DNA of 64,000 bases from positions 3,348,001-3,412,000 of the forward strand of contig NZ_KK073874.1 in assembly GCF_000585375.1 (NCBI RefSeq), written 5' to 3'. Positions 34,925-42,875 of the stretch are shown here, in pieces. Position 1 is the first letter of the stretch. The number at the start of each line of letters is the position of its first letter. Position numbers and translations under genes: made by a program. A model generated the notes under the pieces. It was not told the DNA's origin. It ran no database searches and saw only the letters and a program-made list of their open reading frames with translations. Origin of the DNA: Cryptosporangium arvum DSM 44712. GTDB taxonomy: Bacteria; Actinomycetota; Actinomycetes; Mycobacteriales; Cryptosporangiaceae.

Positions 34925-35347
34925 ATGGTTCCGATCCAGGAAGTCGCGCGCCGGAGCGGGCTGTCCGAGGCGACCCTCCGTTACTACGAGCGCATCGGGC
35001 TGATCGCGCCGGTGCCGCGGGACGAGAGCAGCGGGCATCGCCGCTACGACGAGGACACCGCGCAGGCGATCGAAGCGCTGGCCTGCCTCCGCACTGCCGG
35101 TATGGGCATCGCCGACATGCGCGCCTACCTGCGAGGAATGTCGGATGGTCCGGATGCCGCACGGCAGCAGGCCGAGCTGTTCGAGAAACACGCCGCCCAG
35201 CTGGCCGAGCAGATCGAGACGCTGCGCAGCCGACAGCGGTACCTCGACGCGAAGGTGCTGCTGTGGCGGGCCCGCGAACACGGTGACCGCGGAGCCGAAG
35301 AACAGGCGATCGACGCGGTCACCCGGGCCGCGTCCGAGTTGAGGTGA
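34925..35347 (+). CDS. MerR family transcriptional regulator
   Basis: 140 residues. An N-terminal winged helix (IQEVARRSGLSEATLRYYERIGLIAPVPRDESSGHRRYDED) is followed by a coiled-coil dimerisation helix (AARQQAELFEKHAAQLAEQIETLRSRQRYLDAKVLLW). No cysteine pair for metal is present, so an organic or redox signal is more likely. Its promoter has the MerR-type 19-base spacer, so autoregulation is likely. The next gene starts 5 bases after its stop, making a regulator/target operon. Confidence 0.9.
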   Translation: MVPIQEVARRSGLSEATLRYYERIGLIAPVPRDESSGHRRYDEDTAQAIEALACLRTAGMGIADMRAYLRGMSDGPDAARQQAELFEKHAAQLAEQIETLRSRQRYLDAKVLLWRAREHGDRGAEEQAIDAVTRAASELR

Positions 35348-35352
35348 GATCG

Positions 35353-36318
35353 ATGGCACAAGTATTGGTCACCGGCGGTAGCGGTTTCGTCGGCGCGCAC
35401 ACGGTGGTCCGGCTAATCGACGCCGGGCACAGCGTGCGGACTACGGTGCGGTCGCTGCGCCGGGTCGACGACGTCCGGGCGATGGTGGCCCGGCCTGGCG
35501 CTGCGCTGACGTTCGTCGAGGCCGATCTGGCCGCTGATACCGGGTGGGCGAGGGCCGTCGACGGCTGCGAGTACGTGCTGCACGTGGCGTCTCCGTTCCC
35601 GGCCGGGGAGCCGTCGGACGCGGACGAGGTCATCGCTCCGGCGCGCGACGGCGCGCTCCGGGTGTTGCGCGCCGCCCACGCGGCCGGTACCCGCCGAACC
35701 GTGCTGACCTCGTCGTTCGCCGCGATCGGGTACGGCACCACGCTGACCCGGCCGTACGACGAGTCGGACTGGACGGATCCCACCGACGACTTGCCGGCCT
35801 ACATCCGCTCGAAGGCAATCGCGGAGCGTGCGGCCTGGGACTACGCGGCTGCGGCCGGCGTCGAACTCGCCGTGATCAATCCGACCGGCATCTTCGGCCC
35901 GATCCTCGGACCGGACTACTCCACGTCGATCGGCCTGGTCCAAGCCATGCTGAACGGCGCAATGCCGACCGTGCCCCGCGCGTCGTTCGGCGTCGTCGAC
36001 GTGCGCGACGTCGCGGATGCGCACATCCGGGCCATGACCGCACCGGACGCCGCGGGAAAACGGTTCCTGTGCACCTCGGAGGCCACCGACGACCCGTTCG
36101 CCGGAGCGCAGTGCAGCTACCTCGAAATCGCTCACATCCTCCGTCGTCGATTCCCGGAGCGCGCGGACCGGCTCCCGGCCGGGGAGGCGCCCGGGCCGGA
36201 GGCGCCCGCGAAGGCGTACCGCATCGAGCGGATCCGGACCGTGCTCGGCTGGAAGCCGCGGTCGGCGGAGGAAGCGGTCGTGGCGACGGCGAAGAGCCTT
36301 CTCGCGCTCGCCGTTTGA
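35353..36318 (+). CDS. NAD-dependent epimerase/dehydrogenase (extended SDR)
   Basis: 321 residues from the ATG at 35353; GAGGTGA is the ribosome site. Rossmann loop VTGGSGFVGAHTVVRL, TSSFAAIGYG with the active serine, Y-x3-K in AYIRSKAIAE and INPTGIFGP mark the dihydroflavonol-4-reductase-like extended SDRs, which reduce carbonyl groups of small molecules using NAD(P)H. Follows merR directly and is probably induced through it. Confidence 0.88.
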   Translation: MAQVLVTGGSGFVGAHTVVRLIDAGHSVRTTVRSLRRVDDVRAMVARPGAALTFVEADLAADTGWARAVDGCEYVLHVASPFPAGEPSDADEVIAPARDGALRVLRAAHAAGTRRTVLTSSFAAIGYGTTLTRPYDESDWTDPTDDLPAYIRSKAIAERAAWDYAAAAGVELAVINPTGIFGPILGPDYSTSIGLVQAMLNGAMPTVPRASFGVVDVRDVADAHIRAMTAPDAAGKRFLCTSEATDDPFAGAQCSYLEIAHILRRRFPERADRLPAGEAPGPEAPAKAYRIERIRTVLGWKPRSAEEAVVATAKSLLALAV

Positions 36319-36408
36319 CCCACACTGCACAGGTCTTTCCCCAGGCTGCGGAGAAATCCGGCTCAAGAGGCAAATCCGGCGCGGCGTGCGGTCGGCTCTG
36401 CGAACGTC

Positions 36409-39174
36409 GTGATCGTGTACGGAAACGCGGTTTCACATCGGGTGGACGCCCCAGCCCGTGGCCATCGGATCTTCGGGCGAGACGCCGAGCTGAACGTCCT
36501 GCGCGTCATGCTGTCCGAGGCGGCCGAGGGTCGGGGCGCTGCCCTGCTGATCCGCGGTGCGGCCGGGGTGGGCAAGTCGGAACTGTTGCGGTCCGTCGGT
36601 GCGACCGCCGCCGCCGAGCAGAACCTCACCGTCTTGTCGGCCGCCGGCGCCGAGCCCGAACGATGGTTTCCGTTCGCCACGCTGCAACTGCTGCTGCAAC
36701 CGATGGCCGACCGGATCAACACCGTGCCGGGAACGCACCGGATGGTGCTACGCGGCCTGTTCGGTGGTGCTGAGGCCATGCCCGACGTCTACCGCGTCGG
36801 GCTGGCCGTGCTCGAACTGCTCGCCGAGGCCGCCGAGCGTCAGCCCGTTCTGCTGCTGATCGACGACATGCATTGGGTCGACTCGTCCAGCCGGGACGTG
36901 CTGGGTTTCGTGGCCCGCCGGGTCAGCGCCCACGCCGTCGTGGTGCTCGCCGCATCGCGATCGACGGAGCCCGCTTTCCCCGAAATGCACCTCGAGCCGC
37001 TCGCGCCAACCGCGGCCGCCGACCTCCTCGACGCGAGCGGACGTGACCTGGCCGCACCGCTGCGGACACTCATCTTGGAACGGGCCGCGGGCAATCCGCT
37101 CGCACTCGTGGAGCTTCCCAAGGCGGCACCGGATGCGCCGCTCGGACCGGACGACCTGCCGCTGACCCGGCGGCTGGAGACGGCATTCGCTGATCGCACC
37201 ACCACCATGAGCCCGACCGGCCGGACGTTTCTGCGGGTGCTGGCGGCCGCGCCCACTGCCCCGACCGATCGGCTGCTGGAAGCCACCGGCCAGCTGACCG
37301 GTGAGCCCGTGGGTATCGACGCCATTCAAGAGGCCCTCGATGCGGACTTGGTCAGCGTGGACAGGAACACGATCGAATTCCGGCATCCGTTGATGCGCTC
37401 GGCAATCTACGAGCAGGCGTCAGCCGCCGAGCGGCACGCCATCCACCGGACTCTCGCCGCTGTGCTGAGTGACGACATCGAGAGTCGACTCGTGCACGAG
37501 GCGGCAGCGACCATCGGATGCGACGACGAGCTGGCCGACCGCTTGGTGGACTTCGCGGAGCAGTCGCGATCCCTCGGGCGTCTCGCGGCGTCCGTTCAGG
37601 CGCTGCGGCGGGCGGCCGAGCTCATGCGTGACGCGCAGCGCCGGACCACCGCCCTGGTGCTGGCCGCGGAGCTCTCGAGTCAGCTCAGCGACCGGCACCG
37701 GACTCAGGCCCTGCTGGCCCGTGCCAATCTGTCCGTGGTCGGTCCGGTGGAGCGCGCCCGCCTGCTGATCATGTCCGACAGCGCGGCGTTCGAGCCGGAC
37801 GAGCCGCATCGCCGCATCTCCGACATGACGATCGCGGCCGGTGGGGCATTCGACGCCGGGGCTCGGGAAGTCGCGGAGGACCTGCTCTGGAGAGCAGCGG
37901 CCCGCTGTTTCTTCCAGGATGCCGATCGGTCCACCCGGGCGAAGATCACCGCGGAACTGGCGAGATGGCGGCCGGACCCGGCGTCGCCGCACGCGGTGAT
38001 CATTCGTGCGTACGCCGAGCCGTACCTCCACGGCTCGGAAGTGATCCGCGGGTTGAACACGGTCAGCCCGGGCTCGGCCGACGGTCGCCTGACGCATTTC
38101 CTCGGGTCCGGCGCGATGGTCATCGGCGAGTTCACCGGCAGCACCCGCTACCTGGCCCGGGCTGCGGCGGCGCTTCGTTCACAAGGCCGGCTCGGATTGC
38201 TGGCTCGCACCTTGGCGGGTGCCTGGCCTCGGTTCTACCTCGGTCAGCTCGACCGTGCCCGCGCTGACGCCGAGGAGGGCCTGCAGTTGGCCCGCGAGAC
38301 CGGGGAAACCATCGCCTCACTGGGCCTGGGGGCGTCCGCCGGGCTGATCGCGGCCATGCGAGGCGACCATGAAACCGCCACCCAGCGGGCTCAGGAGGTC
38401 CGCGCGAGCAGCATGTTCGACGGGATGCCGTTCGCGGCGGCGATCGTGCGACAGACCGACGGGCTGCTCGCGCTCCAGGACGGACGCGCTACGGAGGCTT
38501 ACGCGATTCTCGCCAGCGTGTTCGACCCCACCGATCCGCATCACCACTCGGTGAGTCGTTGGCTGCTCGTCCCCGACTTGGCCGACGCCGCGGTTCTCGC
38601 CGGAACCGTGGAGCACGCGCGGGAGTTGCTCGGCGAACTGCCACGCCTGACCGGACTGCTGCCCTCGGAGATGATGCGGACGGCGCACGCTTACGCCACC
38701 GCGGTACTCGCCTCGGACGAGTCAGCCGAGCAGGCGTACTCCGACGGAATCGCCGCGCTGCCGTCCGGAGTCGCGCTGATCCGAGCACGACTGCAGCTGC
38801 ACCACGGCCGGTGGCTTCGCCGCCAACGACGCTATACGGCCGCCCGTGAACCCCTGCGTGCTGCTCGTGACGCGTTCGACCGGCTCGGCGCGCGGCCGTG
38901 GGCGGAGACGGCGAGCAGCCAGCTGAGGGCCAGCGGGGAAGTGGGCAACCGCCGCCGCCCGAGCCCCGGTGAGCAGCTCTCACCGCAGGAGCTACAGATC
39001 GCGGTGCTGGCCTCGCAGGGGTTGACCAACCGGCAGATCGGCGAACGCCTGTTCATCTCGCATCGCACGGTCGGCGCACACCTGTACCGGATCTTTCCGC
39101 GGCTCGGTCTGACCGATCGGCGGCAGCTCGCCGCGGCCTTGGCCGCCGGTGGCCTAGAACTCACTGACGCCTGA
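36409..39174 (+). CDS. LuxR family ATP-binding regulator (LAL type)
   Basis: 921 residues from a GTG. Walker A GAAGVGKS (50-57), Walker B VLLLIDDMHWVD near 145-156, the sensor-like VLAASRS, a long helical repeat region, and a C-terminal LuxR HTH starting LSPQELQIAVLASQGLTNRQIGERL. A full LAL protein of normal size. The gene ends 21 bases inside the convergent AraC gene. There is no adjacent target operon, and the upstream MerR/epimerase pair may be unrelated. Confidence 0.88.
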   Translation: MIVYGNAVSHRVDAPARGHRIFGRDAELNVLRVMLSEAAEGRGAALLIRGAAGVGKSELLRSVGATAAAEQNLTVLSAAGAEPERWFPFATLQLLLQPMADRINTVPGTHRMVLRGLFGGAEAMPDVYRVGLAVLELLAEAAERQPVLLLIDDMHWVDSSSRDVLGFVARRVSAHAVVVLAASRSTEPAFPEMHLEPLAPTAAADLLDASGRDLAAPLRTLILERAAGNPLALVELPKAAPDAPLGPDDLPLTRRLETAFADRTTTMSPTGRTFLRVLAAAPTAPTDRLLEATGQLTGEPVGIDAIQEALDADLVSVDRNTIEFRHPLMRSAIYEQASAAERHAIHRTLAAVLSDDIESRLVHEAAATIGCDDELADRLVDFAEQSRSLGRLAASVQALRRAAELMRDAQRRTTALVLAAELSSQLSDRHRTQALLARANLSVVGPVERARLLIMSDSAAFEPDEPHRRISDMTIAAGGAFDAGAREVAEDLLWRAAARCFFQDADRSTRAKITAELARWRPDPASPHAVIIRAYAEPYLHGSEVIRGLNTVSPGSADGRLTHFLGSGAMVIGEFTGSTRYLARAAAALRSQGRLGLLARTLAGAWPRFYLGQLDRARADAEEGLQLARETGETIASLGLGASAGLIAAMRGDHETATQRAQEVRASSMFDGMPFAAAIVRQTDGLLALQDGRATEAYAILASVFDPTDPHHHSVSRWLLVPDLADAAVLAGTVEHARELLGELPRLTGLLPSEMMRTAHAYATAVLASDESAEQAYSDGIAALPSGVALIRARLQLHHGRWLRRQRRYTAAREPLRAARDAFDRLGARPWAETASSQLRASGEVGNRRRPSPGEQLSPQELQIAVLASQGLTNRQIGERLFISHRTVGAHLYRIFPRLGLTDRRQLAAALAAGGLELTDA

Positions 39175-40155
39175 CGCCGACTGGTTCTCGGCCCGCCAGT
39201 GGTTCTCGGCTCGCCACTGGGACGGCGTGACGCCGTATTCGGTCCTAAACCGCCGACTGAAGTGCGCGGGATTGCGGAATCCGAAGGATTGGGCGAGCGC
39301 CGCGATCGGCTCCCGGCGCCGCCCCGGGTCGGCCAAGGCCGTCCGCGCGGCGCGCAGCCGCGACCGGATGATCAGTTGCTCGATACTCACCGACTCCCGC
39401 GCACACGTCTGATGGAGGTGGCGGACCGAGACGTTGAGCGCGGCCGCGATCCGCGCCGGCCCGATGCCCGGGTCGGTGAAATGGTGCGAGACGTACGCCC
39501 GTACCTGCACCACCAGCGAGGAAGGCTCGTCCGCGCGGTCCGCGGCCGACATCAGCAGTGCCCGCGTCAGCGCGATCGTCGACCGTCCGACCGCAGCTGA
39601 AACCTCGGCGTCTGCGGCCAGCCTGTGGTCGCGGCCGATCGAGATCACGTGGGTGAGCATCAGGTCGTAGAGCGGGCTCCGCTCGAGCCGCAGCGCGGCC
39701 CGCCGGACGATGGCGGGCGGTAGGTCGAGCGCCTCGGTCGGAACGTGCAACGCATGCCCGTTGTTGTCGGGGGCCACCGAGAATCGGTAGGGCTCGGACA
39801 GATCCAGGAGCGACAACGTGCTCGGCGACACGGCCCGCTCGACGCCGAACTGCGAGCGCCTACCTCCGGCGTTGCCGCGGAAAGCGAGCGAGATGACCGG
39901 GTGAGCGCCGCTGTTGACCTGACGTGGCGTCCGAAGGAATTCATGACGGAACGAGGCGCGGTTGTGGAGCACCTGAACCGCACCCAGGCCCCAGGACTGG
40001 ATCTTCGCGGAGAAGGGAGATCCCCCGGACGACGAGTCGAGCACGATGGTGGAGGGGGCCGTGGCGTCGACGAGCAGAGCCCGGAAGGCGTCGACGCGAT
40101 CACGCGGCGTCACCTGATCGGTGTCGAAGGCGAACGCAGTGTCGTCGGTCACCAT
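39154..40155 (-). CDS. AraC family regulator with AraC_binding_2-type N-terminus
   Basis: 333 residues from the ATG at 40155; six more codons are open upstream. The N-terminal about 200 residues (WGLGAVQVLHNRASFRHEFLRTPRQVNSG, VSPSTLSLLDLSEPYRF) match the AraC_binding_2 domain. The C-terminus has the double HTH ending HFSRRFRTEYGVTPSQWR. The tail carries an 18-base tandem duplication (39182-39217) encoding WRAENHWRAENQ. The last 21 bases overlap the end of the convergent LAL gene. Confidence 0.85.
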   Translation of the reverse strand: MVTDDTAFAFDTDQVTPRDRVDAFRALLVDATAPSTIVLDSSSGGSPFSAKIQSWGLGAVQVLHNRASFRHEFLRTPRQVNSGAHPVISLAFRGNAGGRRSQFGVERAVSPSTLSLLDLSEPYRFSVAPDNNGHALHVPTEALDLPPAIVRRAALRLERSPLYDLMLTHVISIGRDHRLAADAEVSAAVGRSTIALTRALLMSAADRADEPSSLVVQVRAYVSHHFTDPGIGPARIAAALNVSVRHLHQTCARESVSIEQLIIRSRLRAARTALADPGRRREPIAALAQSFGFRNPAHFSRRFRTEYGVTPSQWRAENHWRAENQSASGVSEF

Positions 40156-40349
40156 ACGGGCGGCCGCAGCCACAAGACGAGTGCGTCCTCCGCCTCGGCC
40201 GGAGGCTTCGTCGGAGCGTTCGTGTCGTCCGGCGACGTCACGGTGTCCGCTGCGCCGCTGTCCGGCGCGGCGGGGGAAAGCTGCTGTACAGAGGGCATAC
40301 GTCGACGCTAAGCATGTTGTCGCCGCCGCACATCACCTCGACCTCGCGG

Positions 40350-42875
40350 CTAGTACTCATCCCTGTTTCGCACCAACTCCGCGAGCTCGGCGCGGTTGCG
40401 TACACCAGTCTTGGCATAGATCCGACGCAGATGGACCGCCACCGTGTTGGGGGAGAGGAACAGCGCATTCGCGATCGCCCGGTTGGTGCGTCCGGCGAGG
40501 ACTTCGCGTACGACGCGTTCTTCGCTCGGCGTCAGTCCGAACCCCAGTTCCGGCTCAGCGGCGGTGACGGCGCGTAGGCCAGAGGAGCGGAGCAGCTTGT
40601 CGATCCGTGCTGTCTCGCGGTACGCGCCGCACGCGAACCACTGCGCCCGGGCCTCACGCAGCGCCTCGGCGCGCTCGGCCGGGTCGGCCGTCGCGTCTGC
40701 GAGGTCCTCGGACGCCTGCGCGGTGAGCATCGGGCGCCCGAGCTCGCGGTAGGCCTCGCGGGCGGCTCGCAACGTTTCGGCTCGCCGCGCCATCACCCCG
40801 TCCGCGTGGAGCGCCGCGGCGTTCGGCAGCGGAGCGTCGGTGCGCGAGGCGAGTTCGGTCAGGAAGGTGCCCAACTGGCTCGCGTGCGCCGAGAGGCCGT
40901 GCCGCACCAGGATCCGCAGACGCAGGATCTCGTCGGTGACACCCCGCGCGATCGCGTAACGAGAGTGTCCGTCGAGTCCTTCGGCGAGCCGGGCCCACTC
41001 CGCGACCTCATCGGCGGACGTCGCCTCGACGGCGACGAGAAGGCCGACCGCCGCTGTCGCGCGTCGCGCGCTGTCGGCGGCCAACCGTTGCTCGAGGATG
41101 GGCCGGAACTCGTTCAGATCCGACGTGTTCCCGCGCAGATGGGCGATGCGGACGAGCAAGTTGACGGTGTTGGTCTCGATCCGGCCGGGCGGCCCGATCA
41201 GGTGCCCGAGCTGGCGGGCGGCCCGGAGGCCGGCTGCGGCGTCGGTCAGCCTGCCGGCCTCGATCTCGCAGGTCGCCCGCACCATGAGCAGCGGCGGGAC
41301 AGCGAAGACGTGGCTTCGGCGCTCGGCCTCGTGTGCGCAGGTATCCAGGACATGGATGGCTTCGTCGAGTCGGCCGAGATCGGCGAGCAACTTCGCCCGG
41401 AAGATCGATCCGATCCACCACTCCGGTCCGTGGCTTCGGTCCGTGGGGATCTCGCTCGCGGTCGAGGCGTGCCGCAACGCCTCGACGAGATCGCCTTGCG
41501 CGCTCACACTCAACGTTCGCGCGAGGTCGACCAGCGCGGTCGTCCGGGCGTCGGCCGCGCCGGCGGCCAGGTCTGTGACCTGTGCGATCTCGTCGGGATC
41601 GAACAGGTTTCGGTAAGCCCGGCAGATCATCCGCACGGCCTCCAGCCGTGCGTGCTGGTCCGCGGTCGCAGGTCGGCTCAGTGCCCGCTCCGCCAGATCC
41701 TGGGCGGCCTCGGTCCACGAGGAGAAGAACAGCTCGGCGAGCGCGAAGCTCGCCGCCGGCGGGTGGTCTTCACCGAGCCGTGCGACCAGTTCCGCGGCCG
41801 CAGCCGGGTCGCCGGACTGCACGGAGTACGACATGGCGCGCGCAGTCGCCTCGTCGATGTCCGCCGGCGATCGGGCCGCCGCGGCCTCGCGCCGGGCGAG
41901 GAGCGCGGCCGTCGGCAGGTCGCGCCGTGCGACCAGTGTCGAGAGATCGCGCAGAACGGCCGGAGCGAGGTCGGGGACCCCCTGCTCCCGGAGTACGGCG
42001 ACGAGCCGGGTGACCGATTCATCCCGGACGAGCGTCGTCACGGCTCGGGAGACGAGATCGTCGTCGGCACCTGGGGCAGCGAACATCCGTTGCACCACCC
42101 GATGGCTGAACCGGAGGTCGGGTCCGTCGTCAACGAGCACCCCGATCTCCACTGCGGCGAGCAGCGGTGCCACGATCGCCCCGATCGGCCGGTCGAGGAC
42201 CGCAGCGAGGTCCTCCGGGGAGAAACTGAGGCCCAGGACAGCGGCTGCGGTCAGTGCCGGGTGGTGTTCGGGCGGCAGGTCGTCCAGCAGCGCTTCCGGC
42301 CATCCCCGGCCGGTGTCGCGTTTGGCGGTCTCGATGACGTACCGGGGAAAGCGGGGCACCGTGTCCAGGACTCGGGGTGCGGCGCCGCTGCGGACCCGGA
42401 GCGCGAGCGTCTCGGCGTCGCCGCGGGACAGCTCGCCGAGTCGGTACCGCCGGTCGGCCGGGTGCGCCCGGATGCCGGGGCCGATCGAGTCGCCGGCGAC
42501 GACCCAGAGCACGGCCGTGTCTCCGAGCGACGACGGAGCCAGCTCGGCCACTCGTCGGGTAGTCGCGTCGCAGTGTTCGACGTCGTCGATGCAGACGACG
42601 ATCGCACCGTGAGGCTCGCTGGACTCCGCGGTCCGGCGGCGTGACCTCGCCAGACCGTAGAGCGAGAGCGGAAGCCCCGGACCGGCGTCGACCCGCGTGA
42701 TGCCGGCGGCGTCAGCCGCCTCGTCGACGACTCGCAGGAGCGTCGTCCTCCCCGACCCGGCTGGGCCTTCGACGATCACCACGCCCCCGCGCCCGGTCCG
42801 GAGCTCCGACAGGGCCTGGGCGAGCGCGGCGAGTGTTTCCGCGCGACCGGACTCCAGAAGCTCTGCTCGGATCAT
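40350..42875 (-). CDS. LuxR family regulator with altered P-loop
   Basis: 841 residues from the ATG at 42875, which overlaps the preceding gene's stop by 4 bases. The frame is open further upstream but only inside that gene. LAL layout: an N-terminal NTPase with GPAGSGRTT (37-45), where the usual Walker A lysine is arginine (R43), and IVVCIDDVEHCD as Walker B. Then comes a helical repeat region and a LuxR HTH (LTPSEERVVREVLAGRTNRAIANALFLSPNTVAVHLRRIYAKTG). The K-to-R change predicts weak or no ATP hydrolysis. Coupled with the P-loop-less relative upstream. Confidence 0.85.
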   Translation of the reverse strand: MIRAELLESGRAETLAALAQALSELRTGRGGVVIVEGPAGSGRTTLLRVVDEAADAAGITRVDAGPGLPLSLYGLARSRRRTAESSEPHGAIVVCIDDVEHCDATTRRVAELAPSSLGDTAVLWVVAGDSIGPGIRAHPADRRYRLGELSRGDAETLALRVRSGAAPRVLDTVPRFPRYVIETAKRDTGRGWPEALLDDLPPEHHPALTAAAVLGLSFSPEDLAAVLDRPIGAIVAPLLAAVEIGVLVDDGPDLRFSHRVVQRMFAAPGADDDLVSRAVTTLVRDESVTRLVAVLREQGVPDLAPAVLRDLSTLVARRDLPTAALLARREAAAARSPADIDEATARAMSYSVQSGDPAAAAELVARLGEDHPPAASFALAELFFSSWTEAAQDLAERALSRPATADQHARLEAVRMICRAYRNLFDPDEIAQVTDLAAGAADARTTALVDLARTLSVSAQGDLVEALRHASTASEIPTDRSHGPEWWIGSIFRAKLLADLGRLDEAIHVLDTCAHEAERRSHVFAVPPLLMVRATCEIEAGRLTDAAAGLRAARQLGHLIGPPGRIETNTVNLLVRIAHLRGNTSDLNEFRPILEQRLAADSARRATAAVGLLVAVEATSADEVAEWARLAEGLDGHSRYAIARGVTDEILRLRILVRHGLSAHASQLGTFLTELASRTDAPLPNAAALHADGVMARRAETLRAAREAYRELGRPMLTAQASEDLADATADPAERAEALREARAQWFACGAYRETARIDKLLRSSGLRAVTAAEPELGFGLTPSEERVVREVLAGRTNRAIANALFLSPNTVAVHLRRIYAKTGVRNRAELAELVRNRDEY

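Noticed and set aside
40806-42644. 612-codon open frame on the + strand
   Set aside because: It is opposite the LAL regulator gene. Composition is that of a high-GC antisense shadow and no domain is visible.
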